Positions 53,269-62,142 of a stretch of DNA of 64,000 nucleotides are shown one piece after another (position 1 is the first letter of the stretch; every line of letters starts with the position of its first letter). This DNA comes from Dyadobacter jiangsuensis (GTDB taxonomy: Bacteria > Bacteroidota > Bacteroidia > Cytophagales > Spirosomataceae). A model generated the notes under the pieces. It had not been told where the DNA came from. It worked only from the letters and a program-made list of their open reading frames with translations, and did not search any database. The translations under genes were made by a program, and so were the position numbers. The DNA lies in the NCBI RefSeq assembly GCF_003014695.1, contig NZ_PYAS01000020.1, positions 23,669 through 87,668 on the forward strand, given 5' to 3'.

Positions 53269-56200
53269 TTAAAATGTGACTTTAACACCAAATGAGTAGA
53301 TCTTGGCCTGCGGATAAATGGCCGCTCTGCCGCTGGCCGCTGCGCGTTCGGGATCGATACCCTTGAAAAACTTGGTGAATGTCACCAGGTTGTCTCCTGA
53401 AACATACAATCTGAGCATCTGGACTTTCACGCGGTTGATCAGCTTGGCAGGGAAGCTGTACCCCAGCTGAAAGTTCTTCAACCTCAGATAGGACGCATCT
53501 TGCAGCCACCAATCGGACACCTGGGTGTTGGGGGCATAGTTCTCATTGAAAATGTGCGGGATCGTGTTCGATGTTCCTTCGCCATCCCACGCCTTCTCCC
53601 AGAATGTAGGCGGCGGTCCTGCCTGCCGGAAAGGTGCTATCCCCCACTCCTTAATGTAAATCTTGCGGCCTTCTACACCTTGAAGGAAGATCCCGAGGTC
53701 AAAGTTTTTATAGTCCGCATTGAAAGTCAATCCGTAATTGAATTTCGGGAAGGCACCGCTTACGACCATACGATCGTCGGTAGTGATTTTGCCGTCCGGA
53801 ACGCCATTCGGCCCGCTGATATCACGGTATTTCATGTCGCCGGGTTTAGGCTTCACGAGCGGCGTAGGCCCATTGTCAATTTCACCCTGATTTTGATAGA
53901 TACCATCAAAAACATACATGAAATAGGAGTTATAAGGCAAACCTTCCTGGGTTACGGTACCATTTCCATTGTTCACTTCCCGCGCACCGAACTTCACCAC
54001 CTTGTTTTTATAGGTTTCGAAATTCCCCTGGATTTTGTAGCGGAAGTCCTTGATCCTGCTCTGGTAACCCAATGAGATTTCAACGCCCGTATTGTTCATT
54101 TCCCCCAGGTTGACCGTCGGGCCGGCAACACCAATAAAATCAGGCACCTGCAAAGGTCGCAGGATATTCGTCGTCTTTTTGGAATACCAGTCCACGCTAC
54201 CGAACACCGATGCCCGGAACAATCCGAAGTCAAAGCCGACGTCGGTTACGGTAGTCGTTTCCCACGTAATGTTGCGGTTGATGAGGTCGGTTTGGGTTAC
54301 GCCTTGCTGCAATGAGCCGCCGATATTGTACACCACGGGGTTGAGCACCTGCTGGTACGGGTACGGCACCGATTCGCCGCTCAGCGACCGGTTTACGTTC
54401 TGGTTACCAACCTGCCCCCACGATACGCGCGCTTTCAGACTTTCGAGCCAGCTAACCTGTTTCAGAAATTGCTCTTCCGAAAGCCTCCATCCTGCCGAGG
54501 CCGACGGGAAAAAGCCCCATTTGTTGCCTTTCGGGAAGCGCGACGAGCCGTCGTACCGGAAATTCCCTTCGAGCAGGTATTTCTCTTTGAAATTATAACT
54601 CAACCGGCCGAATACCGACTGCAATGCCCATTCATAAGCCAGGCCATCGGACAATTGCCCACCGGGCGAATAGGCGCCCAGTTCCAGGATGTCGTTCGAA
54701 GGCGCATTCCTTTTGAAACCCTGCAAGCGATCGTAGCGGAACGTTTCCTGGCTCACACCCAGCAAAGCATTCAAATCGTGGTTAGCGCCAATTTTCTTCG
54801 CGTAGTTCAAAGTACCGAACACGGTATACTGCACGTCATTTTCCTTGCGGACCGTCAGGTTGTTTTCACCCACGGTGCCATTCCATTGTGTGTTATACAA
54901 ATACTGCCCACTCGCATCCGGCAAGAACATATAGGCCGGAATACCCACCACATGAACCTTGGTTTGCCGGTCGTTGAATTTCACGGCCCCCTTAATCTGC
55001 CCTTTCAAACCCGGCAAAATGTTGACATCCATAAATGCCGATGCCAATGCGTAGTAGTTTCTCACATACCGCCCGCCGTTTTCCGCGAGCGCGACGGGAT
55101 TCTTGTTACCACCTTCCTGAATGTAGGCCTTGGCGGCATACCGGCCGCTTCCATCGGGGAGCTTCGGCGTGAATGTAGGGTGCGCTGCCAAAGCGCTCAA
55201 AATCTGGTCCTCGGTCGAATTGCCATCGAACTGGGTATTCAATGCCGTCTCATTCCGGTCGCCTTTGGAAAAAGCGAGGTTGGTGCCGAAGGTAATGGTC
55301 TTGTTCAGGCTTGTTTTGAAATTGAACTGGGCGTCATACCTTTTGTAGCCTGTCGCGATCAGAATACCCTCCTGATTAAGATAACCCGCTCCGAAATTGT
55401 AAGTCGTATTTTCCTTGCCGCCATTCACGCTCACGTAGTGCTGCTGCATCGGGGAAGTCCGGAAAATGGCGTCCATCCAGTCGTAACTTGGGTATTGCGC
55501 GGGGTTGGTAATGCTACCCTGCCGGTATTCCTCGATCTGTGCAGGCGTGTAAAGCTGGTTGGCGTTGGTTCCTGTGTGGGCAATGGCCTTGTTGAGCAAT
55601 TCCATAAACTGCACCGAATTCGTAATCCTGTCGTAGACGGACGTTGCCCGCTGGCTGCCGAAATTATAGCTGTAATCGACATTCAACCGGCCGGCCGTAC
55701 CGGTTTTGGTGGTTACCAAAATCACCCCGTTGGCTGCCCGCGAACCGTAAATGGCCGCCGACGCTGCATCCTTCAATACCGAAATGCTCTCGATCTGGTT
55801 CGGGTTGACGTTGTTCAGGTTACCTTCCACGCCGTCGATCAATATGAGCGGATCGTTCCCGGCGCCACTGAATGTCCCCTGGCCACGGATCTGGATGCTC
55901 GCGTTCTCCGCGCCGGGCTGCCCGGAGTTCTGCGTTACCTGCACGCCGGGCATTCTTCCCTGCAAAAGCGACGTCGTGTTCGGCGCCTGCCGGGTAGTCA
56001 GTTCAGAGCCGGTTACGTTGCTTACCGCGCCCGTCAGGTTCACCTTCTTCTGGGTACCATAGCCGATCACGACCACTTCCTCCAATGCCTTTTCGTCGGT
56101 AGCCAGTACAATATCCAGCACTTCCCGCGTGCCTACTTCCCGCTCCTGCGCTACGTAGCCCACAAAACTGAATATGAGCACGGGGTTATCCTCCTGCAAT

Positions 56201-56745
56201 TCAAGATTGTAACTACCATTCTGATCGGTAATGGTACCGTGGCTGGTTCCTTTGATGATCACACTCACGCCCGGCAAACCTTGCCCGTCCTTGTCCGTCA
56301 CTTTACCTCTGACCGGCGCGCGTGTCTTCGTTTCCGGAATAATGACCTCCCGTTCGGTGAGAATAATGTTTTTGCCCTCCTGCCGGAACGCCAGGTTAGT
56401 CCTGTCCAGAATCATTTCCAGCGTTTTCTGAACGGTGCGAGATTCCTTTCGCAGGCTAATGTTATCAAACGGCGAAACGGCCTTCGAAAGATAGAAGATA
56501 TTGTAGCCCGATTCCCGTTGAAGCGTTTGAAGTGCTTCCCTTAAAGAAGACTTTTCCAAACCCATGGTGACATTGGCATCGCGGATGTCCTGTGCGCCGC
56601 TCACCCCTGCGAGCAGCAGCTGGGTTGCCATGATCAAAACACCGACACCATAAACGCTGATCTTCATTAGATTGCAAAGATATCGGCACAAGATACCTTG
56701 CCGGATAGGCACAGTTCTTCTGCCTACGGATATAGGTTTTTTCAT
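53269..56745 (-). CDS. susC: SusC/RagA TonB-dependent outer-membrane transporter
   Basis: 1158 residues. After a long signal (KISVYGVGVLIMATQLLLAG) comes an STN domain (about 60-120, SLREALQTLQRESGYNIFYL), the sensor module that contacts an anti-sigma factor. A carboxypeptidase-regulatory-like domain (GVSVIIKGTSHGTITDQNGS) and plug (EEVVVIGYGTQKKVNLTGAV) follow, then a 22-strand barrel ending KIYSFGVKVTF. It imports oligosaccharides across the outer membrane with SusD. The STN domain and the FecR gene upstream fit transport-coupled sigma signalling. It is preceded by a hairpin at 56790-56825. Confidence 0.97.
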   Translation of the reverse strand: MKKPISVGRRTVPIRQGILCRYLCNLMKISVYGVGVLIMATQLLLAGVSGAQDIRDANVTMGLEKSSLREALQTLQRESGYNIFYLSKAVSPFDNISLRKESRTVQKTLEMILDRTNLAFRQEGKNIILTEREVIIPETKTRAPVRGKVTDKDGQGLPGVSVIIKGTSHGTITDQNGSYNLELQEDNPVLIFSFVGYVAQEREVGTREVLDIVLATDEKALEEVVVIGYGTQKKVNLTGAVSNVTGSELTTRQAPNTTSLLQGRMPGVQVTQNSGQPGAENASIQIRGQGTFSGAGNDPLILIDGVEGNLNNVNPNQIESISVLKDAASAAIYGSRAANGVILVTTKTGTAGRLNVDYSYNFGSQRATSVYDRITNSVQFMELLNKAIAHTGTNANQLYTPAQIEEYRQGSITNPAQYPSYDWMDAIFRTSPMQQHYVSVNGGKENTTYNFGAGYLNQEGILIATGYKRYDAQFNFKTSLNKTITFGTNLAFSKGDRNETALNTQFDGNSTEDQILSALAAHPTFTPKLPDGSGRYAAKAYIQEGGNKNPVALAENGGRYVRNYYALASAFMDVNILPGLKGQIKGAVKFNDRQTKVHVVGIPAYMFLPDASGQYLYNTQWNGTVGENNLTVRKENDVQYTVFGTLNYAKKIGANHDLNALLGVSQETFRYDRLQGFKRNAPSNDILELGAYSPGGQLSDGLAYEWALQSVFGRLSYNFKEKYLLEGNFRYDGSSRFPKGNKWGFFPSASAGWRLSEEQFLKQVSWLESLKARVSWGQVGNQNVNRSLSGESVPYPYQQVLNPVVYNIGGSLQQGVTQTDLINRNITWETTTVTDVGFDFGLFRASVFGSVDWYSKKTTNILRPLQVPDFIGVAGPTVNLGEMNNTGVEISLGYQSRIKDFRYKIQGNFETYKNKVVKFGAREVNNGNGTVTQEGLPYNSYFMYVFDGIYQNQGEIDNGPTPLVKPKPGDMKYRDISGPNGVPDGKITTDDRMVVSGAFPKFNYGLTFNADYKNFDLGIFLQGVEGRKIYIKEWGIAPFRQAGPPPTFWEKAWDGEGTSNTIPHIFNENYAPNTQVSDWWLQDASYLRLKNFQLGYSFPAKLINRVKVQMLRLYVSGDNLVTFTKFFKGIDPERAAASGRAAIYPQAKIYSFGVKVTF

Positions 56746-56789
56746 ATATTTGTATTGTCTAGAAATTTGTTTTTGCGAATTTTCTATTC

Positions 56790-56825
56790 AAAGCTCCCTA
56801 TTGCTGTCCAAGGCCGGGGAGCTTT
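56790..56825 (-). terminator. Hairpin between FecR and SusC genes
   Basis: AAAGCTCCC (56790-56798) pairs with GGGAGCTTT (56817-56825). In the 161-bp gap it may partly separate regulator and transporter expression; the SusC promoter should lie just downstream but no consensus box is clear. Confidence 0.5.
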
Positions 56826-56906
56826 TTCATATGACTGCCGGGAAGCTACGGAGCCCTGCCCGAGTGGATGGAAATCTGTTTCATAAGAATTTAGTTATTA
56901 GTCAGT

Positions 56907-57914
56907 TCAACGGCACCCTTCCCCGGTCAATACCAGTTCGCCGCTTTCCAGGGCATATTTTGTATTGCTGGTCAGTGTCAGCACCTTAAAGACTTCTTCC
57001 AGGGTCTCCGTCCCTGAAAACCGTCCGGTAATAAGGCATTGCTGCAATTGCGGGTTTTGAAAAGAAATATTTACGCCATACCGTTTTTCCAGCATTTCCG
57101 CCAATTCACCAAAAGGCATTTCCTGAAATACCATATCGGCCCGCACCCAGGCGGTGAGCTCCTGCGATTTCACCACTTTCTCGTCCGCGACGGTGGTATG
57201 GGTGTTGTAGGTCACTTGCTGGTTCGAGGTCAGCAGGCTGGTGTGTTTATCGCCGTCGTCCACCCGCACTTTACCCCGCGTAACCGTCACCACCACTTCG
57301 GTCTCCGAGGGCAACGACTTGATACTGAAAGCCGTCCCGAGTACCGTGGTTCTGATCTTACCTGTCTTAATCACAAAGGAGGCGGGTTTTCTGCCACTCA
57401 CATTTAAATGCACGACATCGAAGTAAGCTTCGCCGGATAGCGACACTTCCCTGGTTTCGCGGTTAAAGTCGCGGTCGTACTCGATGCGCGTATCGCCGTG
57501 CAAAACCACCCGGCTCCCATCCGGGAGTACCACAAATTTCGTCTGGCCTTTCACAGACTGATGAATCACCGTTCTCGCTACTGAAAGATTGACTCCGGGC
57601 TTGCGCTGTTCCCTTACCAGATAGAAAAACCAGCCCGCACCGATCAGGATAAGTGCCGCAGCCGCCACACGCCAGAAAACCATCGGCAGAAGCGGCCGTG
57701 ATCGCGCAGGCGGCGCAATGCGTTTGGCAATATTCCCTTTCATTCGTTCCCGGACGTCGGCAAGCTCGTCCTCCGAAAGCTTCGATAGCCGGTCGGACTT
57801 TCCTGCGAAAAGTTCATAGTATTTTTCGATCATGTCCGATTCCTCCTCATCGGCGTTACCGCTGAGGTACCTGGCGACGATCGATCTGAACTTATTCCTA
57901 TTTCCACTTGGCAT
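56907..57914 (-). CDS. FecR family anti-sigma factor
   Basis: 335 residues from ATG 57914 (MPSGNRNKFRSIVARYLSGN); the longer frame to 57956 is less likely. A cytoplasmic N terminus (about 1-70) precedes one membrane helix (FWRVAAAALILIGAGWFFYL). The periplasmic FecR domain shows TKFVVLPDGSRVVLHGDTRI, EVSLSGEAYFDVVH and TVLGTAFSIKSLPSETEVVV, and a C-terminal STN-like segment (FQEMPFGELAEMLEKRYGVN) contacts the SusC signalling domain. It holds the sigma factor encoded 113 bp upstream inactive until substrate binds. Confidence 0.94.
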   Translation of the reverse strand: MPSGNRNKFRSIVARYLSGNADEEESDMIEKYYELFAGKSDRLSKLSEDELADVRERMKGNIAKRIAPPARSRPLLPMVFWRVAAAALILIGAGWFFYLVREQRKPGVNLSVARTVIHQSVKGQTKFVVLPDGSRVVLHGDTRIEYDRDFNRETREVSLSGEAYFDVVHLNVSGRKPASFVIKTGKIRTTVLGTAFSIKSLPSETEVVVTVTRGKVRVDDGDKHTSLLTSNQQVTYNTHTTVADEKVVKSQELTAWVRADMVFQEMPFGELAEMLEKRYGVNISFQNPQLQQCLITGRFSGTETLEEVFKVLTLTSNTKYALESGELVLTGEGCR

Positions 57915-58027
57915 GTTTATAGAACGCTGTTTATATACCAGTGAAGGAATTCCCAAAAAAGTCCCAAACGAACTGCTAATTTTTTCAAAAAAAATTCAGG
58001 CAAACTGGAAAAAGCTACTATACGAGG

Positions 58028-58603
58028 CTACGGGCGAAGCAGAAAAATGGCAATAGCAAGAAGCCTCCCGATGCTTTCGCGCAGGCTTTGCTGTGATGTA
58101 TTAAGCTGGTTTTGAACGGTTTTTCGCGAAATATCGAGCTGTTCGGCGATTTCCATGGTGGAAAGTCCTTCCAGGTAACGTAACCTGAAAATTTCGCGTC
58201 GCTTTTCGGGCTGCGTTTCCAGCCACAGATGAATGCTTGATAGCAGTTCATCCCTCATGTAACCGGAATCGGCGTCGTCACTGGAAAACGCCATGTAATC
58301 GAGCGGTTCCTCGAAGGCCGGAAGGTTTTTCCGCTTATGGTAAACCGCAAAAACCTGGTATCTCACCGCTCCCAGCAAATATCCCCGAAGGTTTCCGATC
58401 TGGCGGTTCCCCCGCTTATTCCAGAGGTCGACAAAAACATCCTGGACGATTTCTTCACTATCCGAAGAATCATTAAGCCTTTTATAAGCCTCGTTATACA
58501 GTTTTTTCCAGTACCGCTCGTAAATCAAGTCGAATGCTGCCTCCGAACCATCCATGAGCATGGCCATCAGATTATCGTCCGCTGCATTTTCGTCGATATA
58601 CAT
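58028..58603 (-). CDS. ECF sigma factor of the Bacteroides SusC-linked type
   Basis: 191 residues. Region 2 (AAFDLIYERYWKKLYNEAYK; SEEIVQDVFVDLWNKRG) and region 4 (LRYLEGLSTMEIAEQLDISR, KTVQNQLNTSQQSLRESIG) are complete. This is the sigma type placed before FecR and SusC in Bacteroidetes polysaccharide loci. It heads the minus-strand series sigma-FecR-SusC-SusD-GH97-GH95-ThuA and is expected to drive the SusC operon on glycan sensing. Confidence 0.94.
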   Translation of the reverse strand: MYIDENAADDNLMAMLMDGSEAAFDLIYERYWKKLYNEAYKRLNDSSDSEEIVQDVFVDLWNKRGNRQIGNLRGYLLGAVRYQVFAVYHKRKNLPAFEEPLDYMAFSSDDADSGYMRDELLSSIHLWLETQPEKRREIFRLRYLEGLSTMEIAEQLDISRKTVQNQLNTSQQSLRESIGRLLAIAIFLLRP

Positions 58604-58900
58604 TTAAGGGAGTGGCGAAATTTGAAACAAAAATAGTAAAAAAATAAAGACGTTATGTCCTATTTTTCTTCACGACGTGGCTTGCTATACCGCACAAATT
58701 GATTGAAATCCAACCAAATAGCCTACCGATACGACGTATACGTTGATCAATAAGACAGGCTTTCGACTGCGTCATCACCGTCATCAGGTTTTATCCCAGC
58801 CAGCGAGGCAACGCTTGGAGCGAACAAACCTGTCTGTATTTTGGTTGACCTGAAACCGAATCTAATTCGAACATTTTCCCGCAAAAAATTAGCCAGTACG

Positions 58901-59950
58901 TTGAAAACTAGTCCTGCAATCTGTTTATTCAAACCTTACCACACAACTCTTTTCGTAATAACCCTGCTTATATTAATGTACGGGTGTACGATGAAAGATA
59001 CCTCCCCAAACAGGAACCCGGAGATTTCCGAAAAAGCACAGCATATCGTCCGGGAAAAATATCCCGATGCCAAAAATTTGTCGGGCACAGTCATCGAAAA
59101 AGATAAGGTGTTCGAATTCTCGTTCCAGGTTGGCCACGAGCAGTATTCGACCATTGTAAATAATACTGAAGTTATATCGACTGCCCGAACCAGCGCAGAG
59201 CAAGTACCCGATTCATTGGTCAGCAAACTTCAAAATGCGACAATAAAAGGCGGCACGATCTCGGATTACCGGACCATTACCTTGTTCGATGGATATGTAC
59301 CTACCCCGGCGGTAAACTATCACTTAAACGGAATGGATTTCGTGGCAATTTTTGGGCCCTCTGCGATTTACATGTCCCCTCATCCCAGATTGTATCATAT
59401 CAGGGACATCAACGATTTACCAGACCACATTATCGATTTCATCCAAAAACGAAGTAAACCTAACCCTACGTTTGTTAATACACTGACCAACTTCAATGAA
59501 GAAACAAGGCAGACGATCGCCCAAAACAACGAATTCGAATTCGGGGGTGGTACTGTTTATATTAACCTTGATGGGACAAAAACGTACGAAGTCATTGTCA
59601 GATTTCTGGGGGTTGATTCACAAAGCCTGCTCTTCGACAAGGATTACAATTTGATATGGGTAGGCAGTTTCAATCAGATCCGGCAATACAATGAAGACTT
59701 CACCGGGCGCAACTTCGATACCAACCTTACGAGAAAAGAGATATCGGCCTTTACCGATATTCTCGGAGCCCCTTCCCATTTCCTTAATTTCGGACTGGAC
59801 GTGGGCTATAATCTCATGAGAAGTTACCGGAATGAATACGAAGGGATCACAAGCTACATTTTCTGGCTCGATAACGGCCGGGGAGAACAATGGATGCTTC
59901 GTTATAACGCCGACAAGAAGATCGTATTTTCTTCCTATTCGAAGGGGTGA
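58901..59950 (+). CDS. Lipoprotein, paralogue family A member 3
   Basis: 349 residues from a TTG at 58901, which gives a short lipoprotein signal (KTSPAICLFKPYHTTLFVIT then LLILMYGC); another TTG at 58841 is too far out. No ATG is usable before the lipobox Cys. It is the closest relative of the 40160 protein: PDSLVSKLQNATIKGGTISD, KPNPTFVNTLTNFNEETRQ, SFNQIRQYNEDF, NLTRKEISAFTDILGAPSHF and RNEYE. No domain of known function is recognised. It is on the plus strand, not part of the adjacent polysaccharide locus. Distance of 17 kb from its paralogue indicates a dispersed family. Confidence 0.8.
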   Translation: MKTSPAICLFKPYHTTLFVITLLILMYGCTMKDTSPNRNPEISEKAQHIVREKYPDAKNLSGTVIEKDKVFEFSFQVGHEQYSTIVNNTEVISTARTSAEQVPDSLVSKLQNATIKGGTISDYRTITLFDGYVPTPAVNYHLNGMDFVAIFGPSAIYMSPHPRLYHIRDINDLPDHIIDFIQKRSKPNPTFVNTLTNFNEETRQTIAQNNEFEFGGGTVYINLDGTKTYEVIVRFLGVDSQSLLFDKDYNLIWVGSFNQIRQYNEDFTGRNFDTNLTRKEISAFTDILGAPSHFLNFGLDVGYNLMRSYRNEYEGITSYIFWLDNGRGEQWMLRYNADKKIVFSSYSKG

Positions 59951-60056
59951 ACGGGTGTTCAGGGCCGGATCAGTGAAATGTATCCTTTTATCCGTTATTT
60001 GTCTCCGGACGCGGCGGAATGAAATGACTAATTTTGTTTCAAATAGGGATGACCAA

Positions 60057-60923
60057 ATGAGCACGAGAATACTGAGTATACCGGAGTTCTGCCGCTACCT
60101 GAATGTGGGCAACTTGAAGAGTGAGGACCTGCATGTGGTCAATTTCGAGGGGAAAAATGATATGCGCCTGAAATCGGAGCCGGTCACTATCGATTTCTAC
60201 CTTTTGGCAATCAAGCCGCCGATGGACAGCAAGCTGGCCCCATATGCATTGCTTGAAGATCAGACCGATTCTTCCTATATGTATGTGGACTGTCCGCAAA
60301 ACACTTTGAGCTGGGAAATCCAGCCGCCGTTTTCGGGATATGCCATTATGGTAAGCGCCAAGTACCTGGACAAATATGCCAAGGATTACACTTTTGTACA
60401 CTACAACAACCATGAAGCTCTTTTCCTGACCAAAGATGAAGAAACTATCCTTTGGGACCTTTTCGGAAAAGTGGATCATGAGTTCGGGAAAGAACATTAT
60501 TCGAGTACAGTTATCATTTCTTACGTCAACCTGATTTTGACTTACGTCAAGGGGTTTTATGACCGGCAGTTTGATACCCGGAGCAATATTTACCATAAAG
60601 TGATCGCAGATTTTTATAAGAACCTGGAAAAGCATTTCCGCGAAAATGAAAGTATTCCAGGACTACCCTCGGTAGCCTACTTCGCACAGAGCAGCTATCT
60701 CTCTCCCAACTACTTCGGGGATCTGATCAAGCATTTTACCGGAAAATCGCCCCTGGACCACATTCAAGACCACGTGGTGATGCTCGCAAAAGACAAGTTG
60801 CGGAATACCACACTTTCCATCAGTGAAATATCGTATTCCCTGGGTTTTGATTACCCGAATTATTTTGCGCGCTTCTTCCGCAAGAAGACAGGCCTTTCAC
60901 CGAAAGTTTTCCGGAATCAATAG
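60057..60923 (+). CDS. AraC family transcriptional regulator
   Basis: 288 residues from ATG 60057 (MSTRILSIPEFCRYLNVG); an earlier ATG at 60024 lies directly before a TAATTTTG -7-like box (60028-60035) and is rejected. The C-terminal AraC domain is complete (VAYFAQSSYLSPNYFGDLIK; SISEISYSLGFDYPNYFARF; FRKKTGLSPKVFRNQ). The N-terminal part is a cupin-like sensor (LKSEPVTIDFYLLAIKPPMD). It precedes two hydrolase genes and an NAD(P)-binding gene on the same strand with a separate promoter, so it probably controls them. Confidence 0.92.
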   Translation: MSTRILSIPEFCRYLNVGNLKSEDLHVVNFEGKNDMRLKSEPVTIDFYLLAIKPPMDSKLAPYALLEDQTDSSYMYVDCPQNTLSWEIQPPFSGYAIMVSAKYLDKYAKDYTFVHYNNHEALFLTKDEETILWDLFGKVDHEFGKEHYSSTVIISYVNLILTYVKGFYDRQFDTRSNIYHKVIADFYKNLEKHFRENESIPGLPSVAYFAQSSYLSPNYFGDLIKHFTGKSPLDHIQDHVVMLAKDKLRNTTLSISEISYSLGFDYPNYFARFFRKKTGLSPKVFRNQ

Positions 60924-61097
60924 CCCAGCATCTGGTAAATGAGTTTAATGTAGCGTCAATACGATCATTTGTAAAGCAGCCTCGAAAGGGCTGCTTTACC
61001 TTTTTTGCGGCCATCGTTTTTTGCCCCCTTTCTCAGAAAACGTAATCTGTATCCTTCTTCGAGTAATCCGTATCCGTCCCGAGGCGGAGGCCTCATT

Positions 61098-61105
61098 TAC
61101 CTTTG
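61098..61105 (+). promoter_or_regulatory. -7 box of the hydrolase operon
   Basis: TACCTTTG, a consensus -7 box, about 38 nt before ATG 61143. No consensus -33 box, as expected if an activator (the AraC protein upstream) is needed. Confidence 0.55.
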
Positions 61106-61142
61106 TTCTGTCAAAATTGATAACCATTTAAAGATTAATAGT

Positions 61143-62069
61143 ATGGCAACGCAAGAAAAAATCAGCATCCATAATGCGAACGGACAAGGAATTACGCTTT
61201 CTGCAATTATCCATTTTCCCGGGGGCTTTGAGCAAGGCAGAAAATATGCAGCGGTAGTTGTATCCCATCCGGGCGGAGGTGTGAAAGAACAGGCCGCAGG
61301 CCTCTACGCCCGTAAATTGGCTGAGGCAGGGCTGGTCACCATTGCCTACGACGCGTCCTACCAGGGCGAAAGTACCGGGGAACCACGGCAATTGGAGAAT
61401 CCGTACATCAGAACGGAAGATGTCAGCGCAGTAATTGATTATTTGACGACACTGCCTTATGTGGACGCCGAAAAAATCGGCGCGATGGGAATTTGCGCCG
61501 GCGCGGGTTACACCGCCAATGCTGCCATTAACGACCATCGTATCAAAGCTGTCGGGATGGTCAGCGCCGTCAATATCGGCTCGATGTTCCGCAATGGATG
61601 GGAAAACAATGTAAAAGATGCAGACGCGCTTCCTTACCTGGTAGCAGGTTCCAACGCCAGAACCGCAGACGCAAAAGGCACAGGCATTCAGACAATCCCA
61701 TTGGCTCCCTTGAGGGAGGAGGACGCACCTAACGAGGAACTAAGAGAAGCCTGGGAATACTACCATACTGATCGCTGCCAATACCCGACTGCACCTGGCT
61801 TCGCCACGGCCAGGAGCCTGACACAGATCATCTCTTACGACGCCTACCATAAAGCAGAAGCGTTTTTTACTCAACCGCTGCTCGCCGTGGTCGGCAGTGT
61901 GGCCGGTAGTGCCTGGATGAGCGACGACCTGCTTAAGATCGCGGCATCTGCCGATAAAAGAAAATTCATTATAGAAGGTGCAAACCACATGTCCCTGTAC
62001 GACCGGGATACCTATGTAAACGAAGCCATTTCGCAACTGGCACCTTTCTTCGCTGAAAAACTGGCGTAA
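61143..62069 (+). CDS. Alpha/beta hydrolase with Cys nucleophile (dienelactone-hydrolase-like), first copy
   Basis: 308 residues from ATG 61143, about 38 nt after the promoter box; the longer frame to 61005 is not used. The alpha/beta fold is clear: AAVVVSHPGGGVKEQAAGLY (oxyanion region), IAYDASYQGESTGEPRQLEN, then the nucleophile elbow MGICAGAGYTANAA with Cys118 instead of Ser, and the catalytic His region IIEGANHMSLYDRDTY. Cys at the elbow is known from dienelactone hydrolases. The substrate is unknown. A second copy follows 73 bp later. Confidence 0.9.
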   Translation: MATQEKISIHNANGQGITLSAIIHFPGGFEQGRKYAAVVVSHPGGGVKEQAAGLYARKLAEAGLVTIAYDASYQGESTGEPRQLENPYIRTEDVSAVIDYLTTLPYVDAEKIGAMGICAGAGYTANAAINDHRIKAVGMVSAVNIGSMFRNGWENNVKDADALPYLVAGSNARTADAKGTGIQTIPLAPLREEDAPNEELREAWEYYHTDRCQYPTAPGFATARSLTQIISYDAYHKAEAFFTQPLLAVVGSVAGSAWMSDDLLKIAASADKRKFIIEGANHMSLYDRDTYVNEAISQLAPFFAEKLA

Positions 62070-62095
62070 ACATTAACTGCAATATAAAAGAAAAG

Positions 62096-62121
62096 CCGGG
62101 GCATCCTCTTGCCTGCCCCGG
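62096..62121 (+). other. Inter-gene hairpin
   Basis: CCGGGGCA (62096-62103) pairs with TGCCCCGG (62114-62121) between the two hydrolase genes, without a T tract; more likely an mRNA stabiliser or weak attenuator than a terminator. Confidence 0.4.
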
Positions 62122-62142
62122 TTCCGGAAATCAAATCGGTTA

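Noticed and set aside
54469..56544. 691-codon open frame on the plus strand
   Set aside because: It lies entirely antisense to the SusC gene, has no domain pattern, and arises from the codon bias of the opposite strand.
57915..57956. Longer start for the FecR protein
   Set aside because: MPSGNRNKFRS at 57914 fits the family start; the extra 14 residues do not.
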